A DNA stretch of 39,205 bases from Albidovulum sp. (GCA_030837785.1 JAUQYA010000054.1:1-39205), one strand, 5' to 3'. Counted from the stretch's first letter, positions 6,806 to 15,239 are shown. A program made the numbers and translations. Notes: generated by a model not told the origin, from the letters alone.

Positions 6806-8505
6806 CCGCCGCGCTCGGCTTCGTCATGCTCTGCCACACCGCGCTCAACCGCGCGGCCGAGGTCGCGCGGGTCTGGGCCGCGGCCGGCTGCCCCGTCGTG
6901 ATCCATGTGGACCGGCGGGTGGACGCGGCCGGCTACCGGCGGCTGGTCGAGGCGCTCGCCGATCTTGACATCGTCAGCTTCTCGCGCCGCTATGCCTGCG
7001 ACTGGGGCACATGGTCGCTCGTCGCCGCCACCCAGGCCGCCGCGACCCAGCTTCTGGGCCGCCACAGGGACGTGCGCCACGTCTATCTCGCCTCGGGCGC
7101 CTGCCTGCCGCTCAGGCCGGTGGCGGAACTGATCGACTATCTCGACGCCCGGCCCCAGACCGACTTCATCGAAAGCGTCACCACCGCCGACGTGACCTGG
7201 ACCGTCGGCGGGCTTGCCGAGGAACGCTTCACCCTCCGTTTTCCGTTTTCCTGGCGCAAGCGGCGGGGGCTGTTCGATTTCTACGTCCGCCTGCAACGGC
7301 GCCTCGGGATCCGGCGGCAGATTCCGAAGGGACTTGTCCCGCATCTCGGCAGCCAGTGGTGGTGCCTGACGCGGCGCACGCTATCGGCCATTCTCGAAGA
7401 CCCCGACCGCGCACGCCACGACGCCTATTTCCGCCGCGTCTGGATTCCGGACGAAAGCTATTTCCAGACCCTCGCAAGGCTCTATTCCACCCGGATCGAA
7501 AGCCGGTCGCTCACGCTTTCCAAATTCGACGTGCAGGGCAAGCCGCATACGTTCTACGACGATCACCTCCAGCTTCTGCGGCGGTCGGACTGCTTCGTCG
7601 CGCGCAAGATCTGGCCCCAGGCGGATCGGCTCTACCGGGCCTTCCTCGCGCCGCAACCGCCGGGGTCGGCCAGGGCCGAACCCAATCCGGGCAAGATCGA
7701 CCGGCTGTTCGCCAAGGCCGTCGAGCGGCGGACACGCGGCCGCGCCGGTCTTTACATGCAAAGCCGCTTTCCCCTGCAGGATCACGAGAACGGCAAGACC
7801 TGCGCGCCCTATTCCGTCTTCCACGGCTTTTCCGACCTGTTCGAGAATTTCGACATCTGGCTGTCGAAGGCGGTGGGCGGGCGGGTGCATGGCCACCTCT
7901 TCGCACCCGGCCGGGTCGAATTCGCTGGCGGAGAAACCGTCTTCAACGGCGCGCTGTCCGACAGCACGGCGCTCAGGGACTACAACCCGCGGGCCTTTCT
8001 CACCAACCTGGTCTGGAACACCCGCGGCGAACGGCAGTGCTTCCAGTTCAGCCCCCGCGACAACCAGGCTTGTAACTGGTTCGTGGCGACCGACCCCAAT
8101 GCGCAGATTTCCGTGATCACCGGAACCTGGGCGGCGCCGCTCTCGCGCGCGAACATGAATTTCTCGGACATCCGCAAGGAAGCCGCGCGGCTCCAGCGGA
8201 TCGAGACGGAGCATGTCCGGATCCTGCGCACGATGTATGTGAAGGCGCGTGTCCGCATCTGGACGATGGCCGAGTTCGTCGAGAACCCGATGGAGCCCCT
8301 GCAGGCGATCGTCGACGAGATCAGCCCGCGCTCCACCCGTCCCCTGACCGAGGCGCCGAAGCTGGTGGACCTCGCGGGCTTCGGGCAGTTCCTCCAGAGC
8401 CTGAAGAACCAGGGCATGATGCCGACCCTCATGGGCGACTTCGCGGTGACCGACGATCCCCAGCCACCGGCGCGGGAACACGGCCGGCCCTATCTGGTCC
8501 GCTAG
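6802..8505 (+). CDS. Core-2/I-branching-type glycosyltransferase with C-terminal DUF5927-like region
   Basis: Residues 1 to about 260 of 567 match the Branch (GT14) fold: GFVMLCHTALNRAAEV at the N terminus, VIHVDRRVD (33-41), VYLASGACLPLRP (94-106), GSQWWCLTRRTL (183-194) and IPDESYFQT (215-223). Relatives transfer GlcNAc or xylose in beta linkage. The remaining 300 residues form a separate region (from about YMQSRFPLQDHENGK onward) of the kind annotated DUF5927 in Rhodobacteraceae; its role is unknown. The ATG at 6802 overlaps the upstream stop by 4 bases and has AAGGGGGG before it; the ATG at 6796 would add two residues. Donor sugar is not predictable from sequence. The protein has no signal peptide and is expected to be cytoplasmic, acting on a growing glycan. 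Confidence 0.82.
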   Translation: MTAALGFVMLCHTALNRAAEVARVWAAAGCPVVIHVDRRVDAAGYRRLVEALADLDIVSFSRRYACDWGTWSLVAATQAAATQLLGRHRDVRHVYLASGACLPLRPVAELIDYLDARPQTDFIESVTTADVTWTVGGLAEERFTLRFPFSWRKRRGLFDFYVRLQRRLGIRRQIPKGLVPHLGSQWWCLTRRTLSAILEDPDRARHDAYFRRVWIPDESYFQTLARLYSTRIESRSLTLSKFDVQGKPHTFYDDHLQLLRRSDCFVARKIWPQADRLYRAFLAPQPPGSARAEPNPGKIDRLFAKAVERRTRGRAGLYMQSRFPLQDHENGKTCAPYSVFHGFSDLFENFDIWLSKAVGGRVHGHLFAPGRVEFAGGETVFNGALSDSTALRDYNPRAFLTNLVWNTRGERQCFQFSPRDNQACNWFVATDPNAQISVITGTWAAPLSRANMNFSDIRKEAARLQRIETEHVRILRTMYVKARVRIWTMAEFVENPMEPLQAIVDEISPRSTRPLTEAPKLVDLAGFGQFLQSLKNQGMMPTLMGDFAVTDDPQPPAREHGRPYLVR

Positions 8506-8517
8506 GGGAACGCCGCC

Positions 8518-9933
8518 GTGGAAGGACCCTTCGACCACTTCGTCATCTTCGCCGAGATGCGGACCGGCTCGAACCTTCTGGAGGCGACGCTTTCGCAGGT
8601 GCCGGGCATCGCCTGCCACGGCGAGATCTTCAACCCCGACCATCTTGGCGGCCCGGCCGTGACAGAGGTGCTCGGACTGACAATGGCCGAGCGCGTTGCC
8701 GACCCCGCGGCTCTTCTGGCCCTCGTCCGCGCCGCACCCGGCCTCAACGGATTCCGGTTCTTCTTCGATCACGAACCGCGGGTTCTCGACGAAATCCTCG
8801 CCGATCCGCGCTGCGCCAAGATCGTGCTCACCCGCAACCCGGTCGACTGCTACATCAGCCTCAAGATCGCCTACAACACGAAGCGGTGGCGACTTTCGGA
8901 CGTGAAGGACAAGATCGCCTGGAAGCCGCCCTTCAAACCGGCCGAGTTCGAGGCGTTCCTTCAGGAGCGGCAGGCCTTCCAGCTGCGCCTTCTGAATGCG
9001 CTCCAGGTGACCGGGCAGACGGCCTTCTACCTCGACTACGAGGATTCGCTCGACGTCGATGTGATCAACGGGCTTCTGAAATTCCTCGGGCGCGACGCCC
9101 GGGTGGAGCGGATTTCCGATCGCCTCATCCGCCAGAACCCCGAGGAGATGGCCGACAAGGTCCGCAACTTCCCCGAGATGGAAGCGGCGCTGGCCCGGAT
9201 CGACTGGGCAGGCCTTTCGCGCACCCCGAACTTCGAACCGCGCCGCAGCGCCGGGATCCCGCGTGCCATAGCGGCGCGCGGCGCGCCCCTTCTCTACCTG
9301 CCGCTTCCCCCCCTGAACGACGCCCATGTCCGCGACTGGCTCTCGGGGCTTGCCACCGGCGGGCTCGAGCAGGACTTCACCCAGAAGTCGCTGCGGCAGT
9401 GGCAGCGGCAGCATACCGGCCACCGCAGCTTCACGGTGCTTCGCCATCCGATCGCCCGCGCGCACGACGCCTTCCGTGCCGTGATGACCGACGGCGCCCA
9501 TGCCGACACCCGAAGCCGCCTTCGCACCCACTACGGCGTTCCGATCCCGGCCGAAGACGGGTCGGCCGGCATGACGTCCGCGGCCTGGCGCGCTGCCTTT
9601 GCGGGCTTTCTCGGCTTCGTGAAGGTCAACCTGGCCGGCCAGACCGGCCTCCGGCAGGAGGCGATCTGGGGCACCCAGTGGTCCCTGGTGCAGGGGCTTG
9701 CCGGCTTCGCCGCGCCCGACCTCTTGGCCCGCGAGGATCGGCTGGCCGAAGACCTCGGCTTTCTTGCGGCCAGCGTCGGGATCAAGCGCCCCGCCCCGCC
9801 CACGCTGCCGGCCGAGATCGCGCCCGTCGCCTTGGCCGCGATCCACGACCGCGAGCTGGAGGCGCTTGCCCGCGATGTCTACCGGCGGGATTACATGAGT
9901 TTCGGCTTCGGCGCCTGGAAGGCGCCGAAATAA
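8518..9933 (+). CDS. Sulfotransferase-like protein, apparently two domains
   Basis: The N-terminal half (residues 1-240 of 471) looks like a PAPS-dependent sulfotransferase. FAEMRTGSNLLEATL (11-25) is the 5'-phosphosulfate loop in the SRTGSN style of NodH/Stf0 proteins, and KIVLTRNPVDCYISLKIA (101-118) is the 3'-phosphate-binding Arg...Ser segment. The C-terminal half (about 255-471) seems to begin a second domain. RSFTVLRHPIARAHDAFRAVM (303-323) resembles the 3'-phosphate motif of Sulfotransfer_2, but the expected phosphosulfate loop is replaced by LLYLPLPPLNDAHV, with no P-K-T-G-like glycine/lysine pattern. The product probably sulfates a glycan made by the two preceding glycosyltransferases. 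GTG at 8518 is the start; a gap of 12 bases follows the previous stop, consistent with one operon. Substrate is unknown. Confidence 0.75.
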   Translation: MEGPFDHFVIFAEMRTGSNLLEATLSQVPGIACHGEIFNPDHLGGPAVTEVLGLTMAERVADPAALLALVRAAPGLNGFRFFFDHEPRVLDEILADPRCAKIVLTRNPVDCYISLKIAYNTKRWRLSDVKDKIAWKPPFKPAEFEAFLQERQAFQLRLLNALQVTGQTAFYLDYEDSLDVDVINGLLKFLGRDARVERISDRLIRQNPEEMADKVRNFPEMEAALARIDWAGLSRTPNFEPRRSAGIPRAIAARGAPLLYLPLPPLNDAHVRDWLSGLATGGLEQDFTQKSLRQWQRQHTGHRSFTVLRHPIARAHDAFRAVMTDGAHADTRSRLRTHYGVPIPAEDGSAGMTSAAWRAAFAGFLGFVKVNLAGQTGLRQEAIWGTQWSLVQGLAGFAAPDLLAREDRLAEDLGFLAASVGIKRPAPPTLPAEIAPVALAAIHDRELEALARDVYRRDYMSFGFGAWKAPK

Positions 9934-9934
9934 C

Positions 9935-10399
9935 TCAAGCGGCCTGGGTCGACCGCGCCTCGGTCAGCACGGCATGAAGCGCGGCCGGATCGCTGTTCGC
10001 CCGGAGTTTCTTGCAGGTCGCCGCATCCCGCAGCGTCCGTGACACCAGCGCCAGCGCCTTGAGATGCTCGACGCCCGAGTCCTTCGGCGCAAGCAGCGCA
10101 AAGACCAGATCGACCGGCTGCCGGTCCACCGCGTCGAAATCGAGCGGCTTTTCCAGCCTGATGAACACGCCGACCACGCGGTCGAGCCCGTGCAGCCGCG
10201 CATGTGGCAGGGCGACACCGTGGCCGACGCCGGTCGGCCCGAGGCTTTCCCGTTCCTGCAACGCGTCCACAGTCTCGGCCGCGTTCAGGCCGTAGACGGT
10301 CTGCGCAACCTCTGCGATATCCTGGAAAAGCCGCTTCTTGCTGGTCGCGTAGCCAAGCGCCCGGACCGCCGCCGGCTTGAGCAGATGAGAGAGATCCAT
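9935..10399 (-). CDS. ptsN: Nitrogen-PTS EIIA protein PtsN
   Basis: The 154-residue single-domain PTS EIIA protein of the mannitol/fructose type has the phospho-accepting histidine in GVALPHARL (H66), SKKRLFQDIAEV near the N terminus and VDLVFALLAPKDSGVEHLK in the middle. PtsN receives phosphate from EINtr (PtsP) via NPr and acts as a regulator rather than a transporter, linking nitrogen status to potassium transport, cell envelope and sigma-54 functions. It is the last gene of the rpoN-hpf-ptsN series, 35 bases after hpf, a gene order kept across proteobacteria. Its end is two bases from the end of the convergent sulfotransferase gene, leaving no space for separate terminators. Confidence 0.93.
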   Translation of the reverse strand: MDLSHLLKPAAVRALGYATSKKRLFQDIAEVAQTVYGLNAAETVDALQERESLGPTGVGHGVALPHARLHGLDRVVGVFIRLEKPLDFDAVDRQPVDLVFALLAPKDSGVEHLKALALVSRTLRDAATCKKLRANSDPAALHAVLTEARSTQAA

Positions 10400-10434
10400 A
10401 TCCCTACTGTTTCCGCACCGGTGGTGCCGGCGCC

Positions 10435-11010
10435 TTAGCTGCTGGCCGACGGATCGATCCAGCCCACGTTCCCGTCATCCCTGCGGTGCACGATGTTCAC
10501 ACCGCCGTTCTTCTCGTTCCGGAAGACCAGGAGGGGGGCGCCGGCAAGCTCCATCTGCATCACCGCCTCACCGACCGAGAGCGACGGAATCTTCGTCTCC
10601 ATCTCGGCGATGATCATCGGCTGCAGGCTTTCGGGCTCCGAATCCTCCGATCCGCCGTTTGCGGCGAGCACATACATGGGTGCCTCGGCGAATTCAACCG
10701 GCTCGCTGCGTTCGCGGTGATGGTCCTTCAGGCGGCGCTTGTAGCGGCGAAGCTGCTTGTCCATCTTTTCGCGGCAGGCCTCGAAGGCGGCATAGATTTC
10801 GGTGGCGCTTCCCTTGGCCGATGCCGTCAGCCCGGTCGACAGATGCACCGTCGCTTCGCAGAGATATTCGTAGGCGTTGCGGGAGAAGACCACCACGGCA
10901 TCCGTCGGCCGCTGGGAATACTTCTCCACCGTCTCGCCGAGTTGGGATTTGACATGGGTCTGCAAGGCGTCACCCACATCGATCTGTCGGCCACTGATCT
11001 TGTAACGCAT
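10435..11010 (-). CDS. hpf: Long-form ribosome hibernation promoting factor
   Basis: The 191-residue protein has the HPF/RaiA N-terminal domain (MRYKISGRQIDVGDALQTHV, then EATVHLSTG and the basic KMDKQLRRYKRRLKDHHRER near 85-105). A linker and a C-terminal dimerisation domain follow (PMIIAEMETKIPSLSVGEAV, then PLLVFRNEKNGGVNIVHRR). The long form binds the 30S subunit and dimerises idle 70S ribosomes to 100S particles in stationary phase. GGAGGTGTC directly before the ATG at 11010 is a near-perfect ribosome site. The 115-base gap to rpoN is larger than the other gaps in this block, so hpf may have its own promoter there; I could not identify one. The position between rpoN and ptsN is the conserved arrangement. 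Confidence 0.94.
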   Translation of the reverse strand: MRYKISGRQIDVGDALQTHVKSQLGETVEKYSQRPTDAVVVFSRNAYEYLCEATVHLSTGLTASAKGSATEIYAAFEACREKMDKQLRRYKRRLKDHHRERSEPVEFAEAPMYVLAANGGSEDSEPESLQPMIIAEMETKIPSLSVGEAVMQMELAGAPLLVFRNEKNGGVNIVHRRDDGNVGWIDPSASS

Positions 11011-11125
11011 GACACCTCCATAGGCTGATTGCCGGACTCAGAAAACGCGCCGGTCGATGGGCGCGGTCTGCGGTTCCGGCTGCGGGGATTGCTGTCTGTT
11101 CCCAGGACGCATGGCGAAGGGCCTT

Positions 11126-12382
11126 TCAGATGACCTTTCGGCGCTTTCGCCCGAACGATGACGGTATGCGCAAGCATTTGCGATATTTGGCGACAGTTCG
11201 GCGCGCTATGTCAACGCCTTCCTTCTGCAACTGGGCGCAAATGCGATCGTCGGCAAGAGGCGCGTCGGAAGATTCCTGCGCAATCATGGCGCGGATGCGT
11301 TGTTGGACATCGAAGGGCGACACTGCGCCCTCCGCGCCCGGCAGCCCGCGGGAGAAGAACATGGCCAGCGGAAAGGCCTGGTTTCCCGCCAGAAGCGCTT
11401 TCCCGGCCAGCGCGCGGCCAAGCGTTGTGGGATGGATCGCCAGGGCAGCGGCAGCCTCGGCCCGGCTGACGGGGGCGATCGTGTCGTGTCGCCCGAGAAA
11501 GAATGCCGACTGGGTTTCGGCGATATGGGTGCCGATCCGCAGCAGCGTCTCGCGCCGGGCGATGACCGCCGCCGCCATCCGGCGCGCACGGTCATGGAGC
11601 GTGCGCAGCGCCTCGCCCTCGAGCGATCCGCGCGGAACCGCCATCACCGCACAGGCCGGCAGCCTGCCCGGCAGCAGGGCAACAGCGAGCCTGCCCTGCA
11701 CCCCGACCTCCACCGCCAGTTCCGGAACCAGCGGATCGACCCAGCCGCCGTCCTCGCGGACCGGGGCCGAGCCGAAACCGCGCAGAAGTGTTGCGACCTT
11801 CTCGAGAAGAGCCTGCGGCTGGCGCAGGCTTCGAGAAAGCCGCGCCCAGCGCGCCTCGGCGAAATCGTCGAGGTGGTCGGCGCAGGCGCGCGCAAGCTGC
11901 CGCTCGATACCCGCATCCGCCAGCTTGAGTTCCAGACATTCGGAAAGGCTTCGCGCCCCGACACCGGCCGGTTCGCAGGCCTGAACTGCCGCAAGTCCCT
12001 CTTCCAGCACGGCGATCGGCGCACCCGTCTCTGCCGCAAGGTCGGAAAGCGCGACGTCAAGGTAGCCGTCCTCCCGCAGTTCGCCGACGAGGTAGAGGGC
12101 CGCCGCCGCCACCGCCGGATCAAGGCGCTGAAGCGCGATCTGCCGGCGGAGGCTCTCTCCAAGGCTCTCGGTCGCCGCGGTGGTGTCGAGCGCGTAGTCG
12201 AAGGCCGGCGAACCACCGCCGGCGGGATCGACAACAAGAAACGGATTCTCCTCGGCCTCGCGCGCGATGGCTTCGGCGGCCGCCAGCGTCGGCAGCCGCA
12301 GAAGCACGAGCGACTGGCGCATCGCCTCGGTCAGGACGAGACCCTGGCGCGGAACCAGCCCGAGACCGGATTTCGCCGCCAC
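11126..12382 (-). CDS. rpoN: RNA polymerase sigma-54 factor RpoN
   Basis: The 418-residue protein opens with the glutamine/leucine-rich region I (LVPRQGLVLTEAMRQSLVLL) that contacts activator ATPases. It has a core-binding domain with GVGARSLSECLELKL, the helix-turn-helix region (SRAEAAAALAIHPTTLGRAL) and ends with the RpoN box ARRTVAKYRKCLRIPSS, which reads the -24 element. It is shorter than E. coli RpoN (477 residues); region II between about residues 50 and 70 is minimal, as in other Rhodobacteraceae. The GTG start at 12382 lies 11 bases after the lptB stop with GAGG/AGGG upstream. It directs activator-dependent transcription, for example of nitrogen-assimilation genes. In the RpoN box the usual E-A after KYR is K-C, a mild deviation. 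Confidence 0.93.
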   Translation of the reverse strand: MAAKSGLGLVPRQGLVLTEAMRQSLVLLRLPTLAAAEAIAREAEENPFLVVDPAGGGSPAFDYALDTTAATESLGESLRRQIALQRLDPAVAAAALYLVGELREDGYLDVALSDLAAETGAPIAVLEEGLAAVQACEPAGVGARSLSECLELKLADAGIERQLARACADHLDDFAEARWARLSRSLRQPQALLEKVATLLRGFGSAPVREDGGWVDPLVPELAVEVGVQGRLAVALLPGRLPACAVMAVPRGSLEGEALRTLHDRARRMAAAVIARRETLLRIGTHIAETQSAFFLGRHDTIAPVSRAEAAAALAIHPTTLGRALAGKALLAGNQAFPLAMFFSRGLPGAEGAVSPFDVQQRIRAMIAQESSDAPLADDRICAQLQKEGVDIARRTVAKYRKCLRIPSSFGRKRRKVI

Positions 12383-12393
12383 CGCCCTGCGCC

Positions 12394-13152
12394 TCAGAGG
12401 ATGCGGAAGTTCTGGCCCAGGTAGACGCGGCGGACGTTCTCGTCGCGCACGACCTCCTCGGCCGTCCCGCTCATCAGCACCACGCCGTCATGCAGGATAT
12501 AGGCGCGGTCGACGATCTCCAGCGTCTCGCGGACGTTGTGGTCGGTGATCAGCACGCCGATGCCACGGGTCTTGAGGTCGTGGACAAGCGTGCGGATGTC
12601 GCCGACCGAAATCGGGTCGACGCCGGCGAAAGGCTCGTCCAGGAGCAGATATTTCGGGTTCGCCGCAAGGCAGCGGGCGATTTCCACCCGCCGCCGTTCG
12701 CCGCCCGACAGCGCCAGCGCGGGCGCCCGGCGCAGATGGGTGATCGAGAAATCCGACAGAAGCTCCTCGAGCCGCTCACGCCGCTTGTGCACGTCGGCCT
12801 CGGTGATCTCCAGCACCGCGAGGATGTTGTCCTCGGCCGAAAGGCCGCGGAAGATCGACACCTCCTGCGGCAGATAGCCGATGCCGAGCCGCGCGCGCCG
12901 ATACATCGGCAGGCCGGTGACATCGCGCCCGTCGATCAGCACCTGGCCCGCGTCGGGCGCGATGAGCCCGGCGATGTTGTAAAAGCACGTCGTCTTGCCG
13001 GAACCGTTCGGGCCGAGAAGCGCCACCACCTCGCCGCGCGCCAGATCGAGCGACACGTCGCGGATCACCGGCCGGCGGCGATAGCTCTTGCGCAGGTGGC
13101 GCACCTTCAGCCCCGCCTCGCCCCCGGCAATGGTGAGCTGCGGCCGCACCAT
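12394..13152 (-). CDS. lptB: LPS export ABC transporter ATP-binding protein LptB
   Basis: The 252-residue ABC ATPase has Walker A GPNGSGKTT (about 48-56), the Q-loop LPQEVSIFRGLS, the signature LSGGERRRVEIAR, Walker B LLLDEPFAGVDP and the switch His in ITDHNV. IFRGLSAEDNI and the C-terminal VRRVYLGQNFRI are LptB-specific. With the LptF/LptG permease (not in the window) it powers extraction of LPS from the inner membrane into the LptC-LptA bridge. The roughly 10 N-terminal residues before LKVRHLRKSY are variable. The ATG at 13152 overlaps the lptA stop, so expression is coupled. The order kdsD-lptC-lptA-lptB-rpoN is the conserved proteobacterial envelope block. Confidence 0.95.
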   Translation of the reverse strand: MVRPQLTIAGGEAGLKVRHLRKSYRRRPVIRDVSLDLARGEVVALLGPNGSGKTTCFYNIAGLIAPDAGQVLIDGRDVTGLPMYRRARLGIGYLPQEVSIFRGLSAEDNILAVLEITEADVHKRRERLEELLSDFSITHLRRAPALALSGGERRRVEIARCLAANPKYLLLDEPFAGVDPISVGDIRTLVHDLKTRGIGVLITDHNVRETLEIVDRAYILHDGVVLMSGTAEEVVRDENVRRVYLGQNFRIL

Positions 13153-13652
13153 CAGTTGCCCCCCGGCTGAAGCACCGTCGTCACGCGGCCTTCCATCCGG
13201 CCGGTTCCGCTGACGAGATCGATGACAAGCTTCTGGCCCGCGATCGTGCTGGCGCCCTGGGTCAACAGCACGCCGCCCGTCATCTCCACCGCGCCGGACT
13301 CGATGGTGTAGACTGCATCGGCCGCTTCGGCCGCATCCTTGCCGCTGACCAGCGTCACCTGGCCGCTGGCATGCAGGCGCTCGATCCGGCTGCGGTCGGC
13401 ACTGCCGTAGACGACCTCGACCCGCTCGGCCGAAAGCCGCATCTCGCCCTGCACGACCAGCACATTGCCGCTGAAGGTCGCGGTCCCGTCGGTCTGGTTG
13501 ACGCTGAGCGTGTCGGCCGTCACCTGCACGGGCAGCGACGTGTCGGCTCTGATCCCGCCGAAAGCGACTTCGGCCTGCTGCGCATGCGCGAACCCCGGCG
13601 CGGCAAGGGCCAGCGCCATGAGGGCAGCGAGGGCACGAAAGGCAGGGGTCAT
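13152..13652 (-). CDS. lptA: Periplasmic LPS-bridge protein LptA
   Basis: The product of 166 residues has a cleavable signal peptide: hydrophobic AFRALAALMALALAAPGFAHA, cleaved after AHA, then QQAEVAFGG. The OstA/LptA beta-jellyroll fold follows, visible as LPVQVTADTLSVNQTDGTAT, FSGNVLVVQGEMRLSAERV and MTGGVLLTQGASTIAGQKL. LptA oligomerises in the periplasm to carry LPS from LptC to LptD. I prefer the ATG at 13652, which overlaps the lptC stop as TGATG; a GTG one codon upstream is also possible. The protein is short for the family but complete, ending with GRMEGRVTTVLQPGGN. Confidence 0.9.
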   Translation of the reverse strand: MTPAFRALAALMALALAAPGFAHAQQAEVAFGGIRADTSLPVQVTADTLSVNQTDGTATFSGNVLVVQGEMRLSAERVEVVYGSADRSRIERLHASGQVTLVSGKDAAEAADAVYTIESGAVEMTGGVLLTQGASTIAGQKLVIDLVSGTGRMEGRVTTVLQPGGN

Positions 13653-14266
13653 CACGGATCCTTCTTCGGGGGTTGGTATACCAGCTTCACGCCTTCGCTG
13701 AAAACCATCAGATAGTCCGGGCGCCCGGCCTCCTCGCGGCGGATTTGCAGGCCGCCGGCGTCGATCGCGCCGAAGGGGGCCTCGGCACGCACGGCCCCGT
13801 CGGACTGAAGCTCTGTCCGGTCCAGCGCGCTGTCAAGTCGCGCCGCGATCACGCGGTAGCCGCTGGAGGTGACGATATCGACGCCACCGGCAAGGATCAG
13901 CCGCCCCGCCGCGTCGTCCAGCCGACCCTGCCCCGCGTCGAGCGCGATCCTGAGGCCGCCGGGCGTCTCGATCGTCGCGCTCACGGCCTCGGCGGTCGCG
14001 GCTTCGCCCTCGGCGCCGGGGCGGGCCACGCCGGCATGGATCATGATCGCGGCCCCGTCGGTGGTGACGCCGGAATATTCCGGCGCGGTCAGCCGCTGGT
14101 TCCGCGCCAGATCCTCGACATCCACCTCGGCGTAGGGAAGTGCTGCATCGGTGTCGATCCGGCGTGAGAACAGGAACAGCGTCGACAGGATCACCAGCGC
14201 CAGGAGCGGCAGGACGATCTTCAGCCAGAAGACCACCCGCGAATGGATGTTGTCGCGCACCGCCAT
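13652..14266 (-). CDS. lptC: LPS export protein LptC
   Basis: A protein of about 204 residues has one N-terminal transmembrane helix (VVFWLKIVLPLLALVILSTLF, about 11-31) followed by a periplasmic LptC/DUF1239-type domain (YSGVTTDGAAIMIHA, LILAGGVDIVTSSGYRVIAA, IDAGGLQIRRE). It anchors the trans-envelope LPS bridge to LptBFG. Sequence conservation in this family is low and the assignment leans on topology and on position between kdsD and lptA. ATG at 14266 or GTG at 14269 can start it; either is 2-5 bases from the kdsD stop, so translation is coupled. The C-terminal end overlaps lptA. Confidence 0.85.
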   Translation of the reverse strand: MAVRDNIHSRVVFWLKIVLPLLALVILSTLFLFSRRIDTDAALPYAEVDVEDLARNQRLTAPEYSGVTTDGAAIMIHAGVARPGAEGEAATAEAVSATIETPGGLRIALDAGQGRLDDAAGRLILAGGVDIVTSSGYRVIAARLDSALDRTELQSDGAVRAEAPFGAIDAGGLQIRREEAGRPDYLMVFSEGVKLVYQPPKKDP

Positions 14267-14270
14267 CACG

Positions 14271-15239
14271 TCAGACGACGCCCGCGCGCAGGCAGTCGTG
14301 GATGTTGAGGATGCCCTTGGCGCTGCCGTCGCCGTCCGGCTCGACCACGAAAAGGCAGGTGATCTTGCGGTCGCGCATGATCGCGACGGCGCTTTGCGCG
14401 ACCTGGTCGGGCGCCACCGTGCGCGGCCCCTTCGTCATCACTTCGCCCGCCGTCCGGTCGAGCAGCCCCTCCAGGTGACGGCGCAAGTCGCCGTCGGTGA
14501 CGATGCCGGTCAGCCGGCCGGCCGCATCGGTCACGCCGATGACGCCGAAGCCCTTCCGGCTCATCGTCACCAGCGCCTCTCCCATCGGCGTCGTCTCGGC
14601 CACCAGCGGCAGCGCGTCGCCCCCGTGCATCAGGTCCGCGACCTTCATCAGCTTTGCACCCAGCTTGCCGCCGGGGTGGAAGGCGCGGAAGTGCTCGGGC
14701 GTGAAATGCCGGTGCTCCATCAGCACCACCGCCAGCGCATCGCCGAGCGCCAGCGTCATCGTGGTGGAGGTGGTCGGCACGATCCCGGTGCCACAGGCCT
14801 CCTCCGCCTGCGGCAGGAGGATCGCCACGTCCGACTGGCGCAGGAGCGTGGAGCCCGCCCGGCTCGCCACGCCGATCAGCGGGATCGCGAAGCGGCGGGT
14901 ATGGGCGACGATGTCGGACAGCTCCGGCGTCTCGCCCGAGTTCGACAGCACCAGCGCCACGTCGGCCTCGGTCACCATGCCGAGGTCGCCGTGGCTCGCC
15001 TCGGCCGGGTGGACGAACTGCGCGGGGGTGCCGGTGGAGGCCAGCGTCGCCGCGATCTTGCGCCCGACATGGCCCGACTTGCCCATGCCCGAGACGATCA
15101 CCCGGCCCCTTGCCTTCAGGATCAGCTCCACTGCCGCGGCGAAACTGTCGCCCAGCGCGCCGGACAGCGCTGCAAGGCCCCGCGCCTCGATCTCGATGAC
15201 GCGGCGGGCGGTGGCAAGAAGGGTGGCAGGGTCGGTCAT
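14271..15239 (-). CDS. kdsD: Arabinose-5-phosphate isomerase (KpsF/GutQ/KdsD family)
   Basis: The 322-residue protein has an N-terminal SIS sugar-isomerase domain: GRVIVSGMGKSGHVGRKIAATLASTG is split around residues 45-70 here, with FVHPAEASHGDLGM and LVLSNSGETPEL. Two CBS domains follow (from about MHGGDALPLV to the end). It converts ribulose-5-phosphate to arabinose-5-phosphate, the first step of Kdo synthesis. Together with the CMP-Kdo synthetase at 2639 it supplies Kdo to LPS and capsule. The start at 15239 is three bases from the stop of the upstream RNase D gene. Whether this is the LPS-dedicated or the capsule-dedicated isomerase cannot be told, but linkage to lptCAB favours LPS. Confidence 0.92.
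   Translation of the reverse strand: MTDPATLLATARRVIEIEARGLAALSGALGDSFAAAVELILKARGRVIVSGMGKSGHVGRKIAATLASTGTPAQFVHPAEASHGDLGMVTEADVALVLSNSGETPELSDIVAHTRRFAIPLIGVASRAGSTLLRQSDVAILLPQAEEACGTGIVPTTSTTMTLALGDALAVVLMEHRHFTPEHFRAFHPGGKLGAKLMKVADLMHGGDALPLVAETTPMGEALVTMSRKGFGVIGVTDAAGRLTGIVTDGDLRRHLEGLLDRTAGEVMTKGPRTVAPDQVAQSAVAIMRDRKITCLFVVEPDGDGSAKGILNIHDCLRAGVV

Noticed and set aside
7381..9846. Minus-strand frame of 821 codons opposite the glycosyltransferase and sulfotransferase genes
   Set aside because: The plus-strand genes carry recognisable motifs; the antisense frame is a GC-bias shadow.
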